NCBI GenBank assembly: GCA_026391515.1 | Contig: JAPLEC010000306.1 | Coordinates: 1 to 26,923 of the forward strand | Direction of reading: 5' to 3' | From: Bacteroidia bacterium | GTDB lineage: Bacteria > Bacteroidota > Bacteroidia > Bacteroidales > VadinHA17 | DNA length: 26,923 nucleotides | Shown here: positions 1-7,445 of the stretch, piece after piece | Position numbering within the stretch: the stretch's first letter is position 1 | Layout of the letters: each line of letters starts with the position of its first letter | Notes under the pieces: model-generated | Told to the model about the DNA's origin: nothing | The model's database searches: none | The model's input: the letters and a program-made list of their open reading frames with translations, nothing else | Program-made: the position numbers and the translations under genes

Positions 1-413
1 TCAGCTTGCCCATAAAACAATTTCTTTCTTTCAGGACTTTTACGTACATTCAATTTCGTGAGGTATTGGATACTAATAATAACGCTGACATTTTTTTCTT
101 AAATGTTTCGACTTAAAATGATATTGCCTGAGATTGAATAATGCTGCAACAGATTTAACCAGGCAGCAAGTTCAATATGACCCAAAATATTATCCTATTG
201 CTTATTCTCGTTTAAAATTAACGGGCACTACGCTTATCAGAAATAACAAAAGAATTCATAGATAACTGTAAAATAAAAAACTTAAATTATCTTTCATCTT
301 CATTAAACACCAGTCTAAGTCCATGTGTTGCATGTCAGGTCATACACCACTCCTGCCCTGCTCAAATGAAAAAAAAACGATTTAGTGAATGAAACAAACA
401 TATCGCAAAAAAA
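1..413. other. Intergenic / left-edge region with no recognised gene
   Basis: No convincing coding region, RNA gene or repeat is visible. The plus strand has an open frame from base 3 to about 113 that could be the tail of a gene lying to the left, but its translation resembles nothing I recognise. On the minus strand a short open frame beginning near base 52 runs off the left edge and cannot be judged. The part just upstream of the first gene is A-rich, and no clear TTTG / TAnnTTTG promoter pair was found. Confidence 0.4.
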
Positions 414-641
414 ATGAAAAAAGGAGATAATTTGATTAAGGTTTTTACCGGATCTGAGTTTTCCGTTTTTCTTCTAAAAGCGAAATTAGAAGATATTGGG
501 ATATCTGCAATAGTCAGGAATGACTTCAATGGCGCGTTTTTAGGGACAATTTCTCCCGCAGTAGATCTGTTTATTAATGAATCTGATCTGGAGAAAGCAG
601 AACCCTTAATTAAAGAATTCCTTCAGAATGACGAAGTTTAA
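414..641 (+). CDS. DUF2007-family small protein (putative signal-transducing protein)
   Basis: This 75-aa soluble protein fits the DUF2007 family by length and pattern: an N-terminal strand IKVFTG, a helix with a LEDIGI-type motif (residues 25-30), a central hydrophobic strand, and a C-terminal EKAEPLIKEF helix. The family is a small ferredoxin-like fold often placed next to membrane or envelope genes; its biochemical role is not established. The start is ambiguous. The ATG at 414 is possible, but a TTG at 432 is preceded by AAGGAG (421-426) with five-base spacing and would give LIKVFTG at the N-terminus, which suits the family. The gene overlaps the following sulfatase-like gene by 14 bases, so the two are almost certainly cotranscribed and probably translationally coupled. 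It may be an accessory or regulatory partner of that membrane enzyme, which is inference. Confidence 0.8.
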   Translation: MKKGDNLIKVFTGSEFSVFLLKAKLEDIGISAIVRNDFNGAFLGTISPAVDLFINESDLEKAEPLIKEFLQNDEV

Positions 642-2766
642 AAGAAGCTCTATTTTCTATGATATGAATGCCTCTTTATCAAATAATTATATTAAATTTT
701 ACCAGAAGGCTGTTTTCCTCATCAGGCTCTATTTGCTTGCTTTAGGGATATTCCTGATCAGCAGGATTGTCTTTATAATCAGTTACGGTAATTTTTCAGA
801 GCTGGCAAATTACAAGCTTGATCTGCTACACTCATTTGCAACAGGTTTAAGATTCGATACAGTCGTTTTTACTTACTTGTTTTTAATAATCCTATTCTTT
901 GTAATTATTAACTGGCTTTTTGTTTATAAAAATGGAACGCTTCAAAAAATATTCGATGTACTTTTTATCGTTACAAGCACCATATTGTTCACCATTATTA
1001 TTCTTCTGATTATAGTTGATTTCTATTTTTATAAATTCTTCTCATCACATTTCAATATTACGTTCTTCGGATTTTTTGACGACGATACAAAGGCAATTAT
1101 TAAATCTATCTGGACTGATTACCCTGTCGTCTTAATCATTTTTTTACTTCTTCTGGCAGTATTAATATTTCAGTACATTATCAGAAAATTATATTATAGC
1201 ACTAAATCTCTGAGTATCAATAATAAAGTTGCCAAATGGATATTCTTCCTGGTGTTTATTCCCGGTTACCTGTTTGGAATGCGCAGCTCTGTCGGGCATG
1301 TACCATTAGAGTTCACGGAAGCTTCAATTTCAGCAAATTCGTTTATAAACGATATTCCTATGAACTCTCTTTTTGCTTTAAAAAATGCTTTACTGGAAAG
1401 AAGTAAAGGGCGTATTAATTTTTCGATGGACGATTATTTAAAATATTATAATTATAATTCTGTCGATGATTTATTGAGTGATTATAAACATCTGTTTACC
1501 AATGATCAAAATAGATCAGACACTGATGGTCTTATTAAAGCGACTTCCTCAAAAAATCCTCTTCTTGAAGAAAATCCTCCCAATGTAGTTTTCTTACTAT
1601 TGGAAGGGCTGAGCTCACATCAATGGAAACTCCATTCAAAGACTTTCAACCTTTTTGGCTCTTTGGAAAGCGAACTTAAAAAATGTCTTGTATTCAAAAA
1701 TTATGTTTCATGCAGGAATTTGACAATTTATACAATGGATGGACTTCTTGTAAATAGTTCATTATCACCTCTTTCTCAATCCAAATACCTGAATGTATCT
1801 TTTCCATCTTCTGCTTTAAAGCCATTTGTTCAAAATGGTTATGAAACAAAATTTGTCAGCGGAGGCCGCATGAACTGGCGTAATCTGGATCAGTTTTTAC
1901 CCAGACAGGGATTTCAATCACTTGAAGACGGCTCCAATATAAAAGAAAATTGTCCGGAAGCAATTGTTGAGCATGAATGGGGTGTGTTTGATGAATTTCT
2001 CATGAAACGGATTGTACAAATATTGAAATCTCCAAATAATAAACCTCAGTTTATTTTCGGCCTTACCATAACTAATCACACACCATATAAAGTACCTGAC
2101 AGTTATAAAAGTTACCCTTTAGTTTTAAGTGAAGATTTGAAAACACAGATGAAATTGCTGGACGATTATGTTTTACAAACTTTTTTAAGCTATCAGTATA
2201 TGTGCGATTGTTTAGGATGGTTTATTAACCAGGTAACAGAATCTGGACTGGCCGAGAATACAATTATTGTTGCAACCGGAGATCATACTTCACATGCTGA
2301 TGTTAACTCATTTGGATTTACAGATAAAGACTTTATGGATGCATATGGCGTACCTCTTATTTTATATATCCCGCCTAAATACAGAAATAATTTAAATGTC
2401 GACACATTGAGGTTTGGTTCTCATAAAGATATCTTTCCAACACTATATAATCTGAGCCTTTCAAACACCCGGTATTATAACAATGGTGATAATTTATTTT
2501 CACCAGATACTTTGAAAAACTATTGGGGTATATATGAATATAATTCGGCAATTAACAAATATGGCTGCGTTAAGTACACGAACAATAAATTCAATTATTT
2601 TAATTGGCAAGGAAAAGCAGGTGGTAAATTAATTGAATCAAATGAAAATCCTTCCGCTGAAATTATTCATCTGGGTGAAATGTTAAGGGCTTATGCAGCT
2701 TTTGATAAATACCAGGTTATCAATCAGATATCAGATAAAGACAACACTTTAAGAAAAGTGAAATAG
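628..2766 (+). CDS. LTA synthase / MdoB-like membrane sulfatase-family protein
   Basis: This 712-aa protein has five predicted membrane helices (about residues 30-51, 80-101, 112-133, 163-185, 202-220) followed by an extracytoplasmic alkaline-phosphatase-superfamily (sulfatase) domain from about residue 315. Visible active-site elements are VVFLLLEG (metal-ligand Glu326), a candidate nucleophile Thr369 in IYTMDG, EWG near 450-452, NHTPYKVP (His484), GDHTSH (551-556) and SHKD (598-601). Family members transfer phosphoglycerol, phosphoethanolamine or similar groups onto envelope glycans or lipids. In Bacteroidota the substrate is generally unknown. The ATG at 628 overlaps the upstream DUF2007 gene; an in-frame ATG at 664 is an alternative. 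The methyltransferase gene follows within 15 or 57 bases depending on its start, implying one operon. A second family member lies at 8939-10876 on the other strand, with Ser instead of Thr at the nucleophile position. Confidence 0.88.
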   Translation: MTKFKRSSIFYDMNASLSNNYIKFYQKAVFLIRLYLLALGIFLISRIVFIISYGNFSELANYKLDLLHSFATGLRFDTVVFTYLFLIILFFVIINWLFVYKNGTLQKIFDVLFIVTSTILFTIIILLIIVDFYFYKFFSSHFNITFFGFFDDDTKAIIKSIWTDYPVVLIIFLLLLAVLIFQYIIRKLYYSTKSLSINNKVAKWIFFLVFIPGYLFGMRSSVGHVPLEFTEASISANSFINDIPMNSLFALKNALLERSKGRINFSMDDYLKYYNYNSVDDLLSDYKHLFTNDQNRSDTDGLIKATSSKNPLLEENPPNVVFLLLEGLSSHQWKLHSKTFNLFGSLESELKKCLVFKNYVSCRNLTIYTMDGLLVNSSLSPLSQSKYLNVSFPSSALKPFVQNGYETKFVSGGRMNWRNLDQFLPRQGFQSLEDGSNIKENCPEAIVEHEWGVFDEFLMKRIVQILKSPNNKPQFIFGLTITNHTPYKVPDSYKSYPLVLSEDLKTQMKLLDDYVLQTFLSYQYMCDCLGWFINQVTESGLAENTIIVATGDHTSHADVNSFGFTDKDFMDAYGVPLILYIPPKYRNNLNVDTLRFGSHKDIFPTLYNLSLSNTRYYNNGDNLFSPDTLKNYWGIYEYNSAINKYGCVKYTNNKFNYFNWQGKAGGKLIESNENPSAEIIHLGEMLRAYAAFDKYQVINQISDKDNTLRKVK

Positions 2767-2822
2767 GGAGACCGGCCTGGTTGATCATTACCTCGGCAAA
2801 TCTTCGTCATAAATTCAAGCAA

Positions 2823-3662
2823 ATGTTTACAAATAAAGATGTGGCAGAATACTACGATACTACACAAACACACTACCAAAAATGGTGGAACCTTGGAAAA
2901 TCATTTTCATTGCATTATGGGATATGGGATGAAAGAGTAAAGAGTTTTTCTGAATCGCTTGTTAATACCAACAGGGTGATGATGGAATTAAGCGAAATCT
3001 CAGAAACAGACAGAATATTGGATGCCGGTTGCGGAGTCGGCGGTGCTGCACTTTTACTGAACAATGAAAGAAAAGCAGAAATTGTCGGCATATCGGTTAG
3101 TAAGAAACAAATAGATACAGCAAACAAACTTGCAGTAGAAAGAAATATTACTGATAAGGTTTCTTTTCAGGTAATGGATTATCTGAATACTTCATTTAAT
3201 GATGAATATTTTGATGTCGTGTGGGCTTGCGAAAGTGTTTGCCAGTCCTCTGATAAAAGAGCATTTATCAGGGAATGCTATAGAATCCTGAAAAAAGGCG
3301 GCCGGCTGATTTTATGTGATTATTTTCTGACAAACTATAAGAAAGATATTCACTCATGGCTCGAAAAGTGGCATAAGGTCTGGTCTATTTCAAATCTTGT
3401 TTCTGATGATTCTTTTGTATCTGATCTTAAGAATCAGGGCTTTACTTCTGTCAAAACATTTGATTACACCGGTGAAATAAGAAAAAGTGCCAAACGTTTA
3501 TATTGTACATCATTAATTGGTTCACTACCCTCTGAATTATACAATTTATTCAACCGGAAAGTATCAAGATTCGCAAAATCACATTATAAAGGTGGTTATT
3601 ATCAATATAAAGCATTAAAAGAAAACTTATGGAAATACAATATCATTCTCGCGGTGAAATAA
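2823..3662 (+). CDS. Class I SAM-dependent methyltransferase
   Basis: The product is about 279 aa from the ATG at 2823. It has the Rossmann methyltransferase signature ILDAGCGVGG (motif I, about residues 65-74), the acidic end of strand 2 region IVGISVS, motif II-like YFDVVWACES (129-138) and LKKGGRLILCD (156-166). The N-terminal EYYDTTQTHYQKWW and HYGIWD segments resemble the family containing tocopherol/plastoquinol, sterol and cyclopropane-fatty-acid type enzymes, which act on lipid-like or isoprenoid substrates; the exact substrate cannot be read. An upstream in-frame TTG at 2781, with GGGAG nine bases before it, would add 14 residues. I prefer the ATG because the conserved sequence begins right after it. 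Its place after the membrane sulfatase-family gene suggests a shared role in modifying an envelope lipid or glycolipid, which is inference. Confidence 0.85.
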   Translation: MFTNKDVAEYYDTTQTHYQKWWNLGKSFSLHYGIWDERVKSFSESLVNTNRVMMELSEISETDRILDAGCGVGGAALLLNNERKAEIVGISVSKKQIDTANKLAVERNITDKVSFQVMDYLNTSFNDEYFDVVWACESVCQSSDKRAFIRECYRILKKGGRLILCDYFLTNYKKDIHSWLEKWHKVWSISNLVSDDSFVSDLKNQGFTSVKTFDYTGEIRKSAKRLYCTSLIGSLPSELYNLFNRKVSRFAKSHYKGGYYQYKALKENLWKYNIILAVK

Positions 3663-3824
3663 AAGTCGAGGCTTAAATTTGAAATATCAGAATCTGCTGT
3701 TGGTCAAAAAAAGGAGAAATCGATAACGCGCACTGCAGGAATTTCTTAACTTGTGAAGAAGTAATTTAACTGTTATTCAGATGATAATATGAATTCTCGG
3801 ATTTTTCCCTGATAAGTTCAAAAA

Positions 3825-4766
3825 ATGAAAATAAACTATCATAAATCTGCAATATCTCTGATCTCAATATTATTACTGGTTGCAGTTTTCTTAACTTCCT
3901 GTAAAAAATTAAGGGAAATAAACTATGATCCTGAGGTTGAACCCCTGCGGCATGGGATTAAAACTTCTGCTGCCATCGGGTATTGTGCATCTTTAGCTGC
4001 TGCATATTTTAATGGTGCAGAAATGCCCGGTAATGTGACTATTATTTCATCAAAAAAAGGCGCTCAGTCAGATGGAGTAATAATGGAAGCCGAATTAAAC
4101 AATTCTTATCCTCTGCCTTTTAATTCCGACGGAGGCCAGATATTTATTGCCGGGCTGTGGAATGGAAATGGAGGTATTATTACTGCTTTGTTTACTGATA
4201 TTGATATTGTCGAGGCAAAATATAAGCTTAAATGTATCCATACCATTCCTGTATCAGAAGAGTTAGATGGTCATTTAATGACATTATTTGCCGGTCAGGA
4301 TGTTATTATCGGAAATGGTTCTGATACGCTTCTGAACCTGAATATGAGTGTTGCTCAGATAAATCTGGAAATGGATCGGCTGGGTGCAGACATATTAACT
4401 GATCCTTATGTAATAGTACAGCAAAATGTCTGGTTTATTAATATTGATCCGAATAATACTTATTCGAATGTCTATGATGATGAATATACAATAAACGGGG
4501 GTGGACAAATTGCAGAAGTACTAAGTACCAGCGAAGGGGTATTGTATCATGCCATGATTAATACAAAAATCGTATATTCAACCTGTAATATTAATCCAAT
4601 TTCAGGTGTCGGCTTTATTCAGAATTTAAAAGTCGGGACAAAAATTGATCTGGGAGATATATTTCTGTCTTTTCATGATGAATGTGACGGAAAGGCTTAT
4701 TGTGATGCAGCACTTGGGAAATACCTGACATCTACAAATCAAAATGTTAATCTTAATCTTTACTAA
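3825..4766 (+). CDS. Hypothetical lipoprotein, 313 aa
   Basis: I do not recognise this family. The N-terminus is a clear lipoprotein signal: KINYHK, a hydrophobic stretch (about residues 9-22) and the lipobox LTSC with Cys26 as lipidation site. The mature part is predicted to be mostly beta-strand, with glycine-rich stretches (for example SDGGQIFIAG and WNGNGG around residues 101-117), several further cysteines (near positions 54 and 136 and toward the C-terminus in DECDGKAYC) and many Asn/Asp residues. This composition fits a secreted or surface-exposed globular domain. It is followed after 56 bases by another lipoprotein gene on the same strand, suggesting a small operon. It could be anchored to the outer membrane or exported to the surface; nothing in the sequence decides this. 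Confidence 0.75.
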   Translation: MKINYHKSAISLISILLLVAVFLTSCKKLREINYDPEVEPLRHGIKTSAAIGYCASLAAAYFNGAEMPGNVTIISSKKGAQSDGVIMEAELNNSYPLPFNSDGGQIFIAGLWNGNGGIITALFTDIDIVEAKYKLKCIHTIPVSEELDGHLMTLFAGQDVIIGNGSDTLLNLNMSVAQINLEMDRLGADILTDPYVIVQQNVWFINIDPNNTYSNVYDDEYTINGGGQIAEVLSTSEGVLYHAMINTKIVYSTCNINPISGVGFIQNLKVGTKIDLGDIFLSFHDECDGKAYCDAALGKYLTSTNQNVNLNLY

Positions 4767-4822
4767 CGTCAAAATTCAATAAAATAAAATAAATTTGTTT
4801 ATTGATAGTCTGATTTGAAAAC

Positions 4823-5200
4823 ATGAAAATATTCTTGAAAATAATTTTTGTAATCTTAATCTGCGGATGTTCAAAAGAAATTGAAATAACATCTATCGAT
4901 CAAATACCCGGAAAATGGCAATGGGGATATACATGTGGTGATATTGATACTTCTTATGTTTGTGTATACTCCTCAGCCTTACATTGGGCTACGATTGATT
5001 TTACCTCAGATGGTAAATATATTGAAAGGCATAATGATACAATTTTCCTGCAGACAAATTATACCTTGACAAAAATTGACGATTCCTGGGGTACCTTAAT
5101 CCTTGAAAATCCGGCCGAAAACAGACCAATTGCAATAATGAACCATCAGCTTTTGATTACACGTGGAAGTTCCATTGACAGTTACATGAAAATGCAATAG
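4823..5200 (+). CDS. Small lipoprotein, possibly lipocalin-like
   Basis: This 125-aa protein has a short lipoprotein signal peptide (MKIFLK followed by a hydrophobic run) and a lipobox ending ICGC, Cys16 being the lipidation site. The mature part begins with an IPGKWQWGY stretch, then alternating beta-strands including a DFTSDGKYIE segment, a pattern seen in small Bacteroidota lipocalin-like or META-like lipoproteins where a GxW motif opens the barrel. This is similarity of pattern only; no ligand can be inferred. The gene lies 56 bases after the 313-aa lipoprotein gene and only eight bases before the next membrane-protein gene, so the three are probably cotranscribed. Confidence 0.75.
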   Translation: MKIFLKIIFVILICGCSKEIEITSIDQIPGKWQWGYTCGDIDTSYVCVYSSALHWATIDFTSDGKYIERHNDTIFLQTNYTLTKIDDSWGTLILENPAENRPIAIMNHQLLITRGSSIDSYMKMQ

Positions 5201-5208
5201 AACCTCAT

Positions 5209-5727
5209 TTGAAAAACTTCCTGAATCAACTGGTTTCATTTATCCTGCCAATTACAGTTTTGGTTTTAGTCCCGATGTATATAGAAAGAGATATTTCGGT
5301 AAAATCATTCCCGGCATTACTGATCGGTCTTGTAATGATTTGTACCGGATTATTTGTAATGGTTATTACAATCTCGACTTTTATAAGTATTGGCAAAGGG
5401 ACATTGGCTCCCTGGAGTCCTACAAAAAAATTGATTAGTAAAGGAATTTACGGATATGTCAGAAATCCAATGATAATGGGAGTATTGACTGTTCTGATCG
5501 GTGAATCTGTAGCAATCTTGTCATTAAACATTCTTATCTGGGCTTTGACCTTCTTCATAATTAATAATGTATATTTTCTTGTATATGAAGAACCCAATTT
5601 AGAAAAGAGGTTCGGGAATGAATATAGAGAATATAAAAAAACGTACCCCGTTGGATACCAAGACTTAAACCATTTACAGGAAATGCGGAAATATAATAAT
5701 CTGCTTCATTGCGAACCTGGACGATAA
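5209..5727 (+). CDS. Isoprenylcysteine carboxyl methyltransferase (ICMT/PEMT)-like membrane protein
   Basis: The 172-aa product has about four hydrophobic segments (residues 8-22, 36-57, 91-105, 107-126) and the family's cytoplasmic signature: KGIYGYVRNPMIMG (78-91) followed after the last helices by EEPNLEKRFG and EYREYKKTYP (127-146). In the ICMT/PEMT/DUF1295-type methyltransferases these motifs bind SAM and membrane-embedded lipid or prenyl substrates. The bacterial substrate is unknown. The start is TTG at 5209; the next in-frame ATG (5275) would delete the first membrane helix, so the TTG start is favoured. It begins eight bases after the preceding lipoprotein stop, which indicates cotranscription. 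The last ~20 residues are not typical of the family. Confidence 0.82.
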   Translation: MKNFLNQLVSFILPITVLVLVPMYIERDISVKSFPALLIGLVMICTGLFVMVITISTFISIGKGTLAPWSPTKKLISKGIYGYVRNPMIMGVLTVLIGESVAILSLNILIWALTFFIINNVYFLVYEEPNLEKRFGNEYREYKKTYPVGYQDLNHLQEMRKYNNLLHCEPGR

Positions 5728-5894
5728 ACAGACTACATCCATCAGCCCGCGTATCTTAATATTGCCAGCCATTTGGCAGACAATTAAAAAGATTACATTA
5801 CTTTAACATTATTTATTGTTTTTTTTAATAACTTTCTGATAAGTTCTCATAAAGAACCTTTAATATACCAGGATAATAACTAAAATATAATCAT

Positions 5895-6452
5895 ATGAAA
5901 AAGATGCTCTTTCTTATTGTGATGTTGCTCTTACCATTAGCAACAAATGCCCAGCTCGCTTTGAAATTCGGATTAACCGGAAACGCAGCACTGGGTGACA
6001 TGTCAGATTCCTGGGACGGAGGACCCGGGGCTCATTTAGGACTGGAGTACATGATTGCAAAGCATTTCAATCTGGGAATATCATCAGGTTTTCAACATTT
6101 CTTTGCAAGTAATGATCTGGATGAAGCAGTTGACGATCCGGGTCTAAATATCGTGCCGATTCGTCTATCGTTTGCCTATTACATTGGTGAGAGAAAATTC
6201 CGTCCATATTTTGGCGCCGAGCTAGGACCAACTTTTGTAAAATGGGGATGGACTATTGATGATAAAGATTATGAAGATGATAATACCTATTTTGGAGCCG
6301 CTCCCGTTATAGGTCTCTACATTAATTTTGGAGATAGCAAAGTCGGTGCTGATGTAAATACCAAGCTTAACTTTTTTGGAGGTGGTGATTCGGATATAGA
6401 TAAACCATTCTATATTGGACTCAACCTTGGGCTGGTATTCAGATTTTGGTAG
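5895..6452 (+). CDS. Outer-membrane beta-barrel protein (OmpA-like/OMP_b-brl type)
   Basis: This 185-aa protein starts with a classical signal peptide (KK, hydrophobic core, cleavage after NA in ATNAQ, about residue 19). The mature protein is made of alternating amphipathic strands, such as LALKFGLTGNAALG, FNLGISSGFQHFF, IRLSFAYYIG, YFGAELGPTFVKWG, GAAPVIGLYINFG and YIGLNLGLVFRFW. It ends in an aromatic residue, as is typical of barrels folded by the BAM machinery. Eight strands would fit the size. Acidic loops (DDPG, DDKDYEDD, GGGDSDID) look surface-exposed. It probably serves as a small structural barrel or adhesin; function is not readable. The following VOC-protein reading frame overlaps or directly abuts its stop. 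Confidence 0.8.
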   Translation: MKKMLFLIVMLLLPLATNAQLALKFGLTGNAALGDMSDSWDGGPGAHLGLEYMIAKHFNLGISSGFQHFFASNDLDEAVDDPGLNIVPIRLSFAYYIGERKFRPYFGAELGPTFVKWGWTIDDKDYEDDNTYFGAAPVIGLYINFGDSKVGADVNTKLNFFGGGDSDIDKPFYIGLNLGLVFRFW

Positions 6453-6874
6453 CTCAAATTAATACATCATCTTTATTGCGGAATAAAAGGAGGACCATAA
6501 AAAGGAAGAATGAAGAGCCACCCTATGCAATTGAAAAATGGGGCTGGCGATATCACCATATTGGCATTCCTTCAGCAAAACCAAAAAAAGGAGAATATCA
6601 TCTGAAGCCATTCGGAGTACATGTTTGCGGTTTTGAAACCAGTCCGTTCGGCATTGAATGGATGCGATATGACCCGGATAGCCCGATTGAAGAGCTGATA
6701 AAAAAAGTTCCGCATATTGCATTCGAGGTTGACGATATTGATCTCGAACTCAGGAAACACAGGTTTAAAATACTTACAAGCCCAAATTCTCCGGGAGATG
6801 GAATAAAAGTTGCAATGATAGAACATAACGGAGCTCCCATAGAACTCATTGAATTTAAGAAGAAGAAAAGATAA
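6446..6874 (+). CDS. VOC/glyoxalase-fold protein, start codon uncertain
   Basis: The conserved part begins at WRYHHIGIP and includes SGFETSP-like CGFETSPFGIEWMRY, VPHIAFEVDD and NGAPIELIEF. This matches vicinal-oxygen-chelate (glyoxalase/bleomycin-resistance) proteins, and His38, Glu71, His90 and Glu133 (numbered from 6446) are candidate metal ligands. The substrate is unknown. The start is odd. No ATG lies upstream of the conserved core in frame. TTG codons occur at 6446 (overlapping the previous stop) and 6476, while a strong AAAGGAGG (6487-6494 region) precedes an in-frame ATA at 6497 and an out-of-frame ATG at 6510. Either a non-canonical start is used or there is a small indel near the 5' end. 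The N-terminal ~25 residues encoded from 6446 are very basic and may not be translated. Confidence 0.7.
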   Translation: MVAQINTSSLLRNKRRTIKRKNEEPPYAIEKWGWRYHHIGIPSAKPKKGEYHLKPFGVHVCGFETSPFGIEWMRYDPDSPIEELIKKVPHIAFEVDDIDLELRKHRFKILTSPNSPGDGIKVAMIEHNGAPIELIEFKKKKR

Positions 6875-6924
6875 CCGTGATCCTGATAAAATAGCACAAT
6901 TCAGAAAACAGAATTATTGCAGAG

Positions 6925-6954
6925 CTGATTGATAATGAATTCATTATCAATCAG
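6925..6954. repeat. Perfect 30-bp palindrome without spacer
   Basis: Two 15-base arms, CTGATTGATAATGAA and TTCATTATCAATCAG, are exact reverse complements with no bases between them; the centre is GAATTC. It lies between the convergent VOC-protein and GlsB-type genes. As RNA it would make a long hairpin on either strand, but no T-run follows on either side, so it is not a typical intrinsic terminator. It might instead act as an mRNA 3'-end stabiliser, a protein-binding site or a remnant of mobile DNA. Confidence 0.75.
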
Positions 6955-7004
6955 GCACAGTATGTGTTAGCTTTATTGGGCGAAATGGGAGAAAAGAATA
7001 GAGA

Positions 7005-7256
7005 TTATTTCTTTTTTATCAGCCTGTAAATAAGCAAGATGAGCACTGCGCCACCGGTGGCTATCAGTATACTGGTGAAATTTAATGCACTTACAGATCC
7101 GATACCAAGTTTGGCTCCGATCCAACCCCCTACAAAGCCTCCCGCTATTCCTAACAGGATAGTAATTATAATACCACCAGGATCTTTGCCAGGCATAATA
7201 AATTTGGCAAGAAGTCCGGCGATTAATCCGATTACGATCCACGATAAAATTCCCAT
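7005..7256 (-). CDS. GlsB/YeaQ/YmgE-family stress-response membrane protein
   Basis: The 83-aa product matches the transglycosylase-associated (GlsB/YeaQ/YmgE) family in length and motifs: three hydrophobic helices (about residues 4-20, 27-50, 59-77), the GLIAGLLAKFIMPG motif, DPGGIIITILLGIAGGFVGG and a lysine-rich C-terminus. Family members are small inner-membrane proteins induced by general, acid or osmotic stress; the mechanism is not established. An unusually strong AAAGGAGG lies just upstream of the ATG (complement of 7262-7269), uncommon in Bacteroidota, where ribosome-binding sites are usually weak. It appears monocistronic: its neighbour in front is the divergent GH28 gene and its 3' side faces the VOC gene across a palindrome. 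Confidence 0.92.
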   Translation of the reverse strand: MGILSWIVIGLIAGLLAKFIMPGKDPGGIIITILLGIAGGFVGGWIGAKLGIGSVSALNFTSILIATGGAVLILLIYRLIKKK

Positions 7257-7445
7257 AGTTTTCCTCCTTTGATAAGTTTAAATTTAATTTCAGGTTAAAT
7301 TATTTAACATATAAAAATAGTGGTTTCTTATTAAAAGCAAATAACTACACTAAATTTGAAATGAATTGGAATAAAAAAAAATTTCTAATCAATTTTACAT
7401 TTATTCAAAATTGTTCTGTAAATCAGGTAATTAAATAAAACGTAT

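Noticed and set aside
1..52. Minus-strand frame starting MYVKVLKERN and running off the left edge
   Set aside because: Too short to judge and without a visible promoter.
3..113. Open plus-strand frame at the left edge that could be a gene tail
   Set aside because: Only about 36 codons with no recognisable motif; cannot be told from chance.
5756..5790. Small hairpin TGCCA/TGGCA after the ICMT-like gene
   Set aside because: Only five base pairs and no T-run immediately after; too weak to call a terminator.
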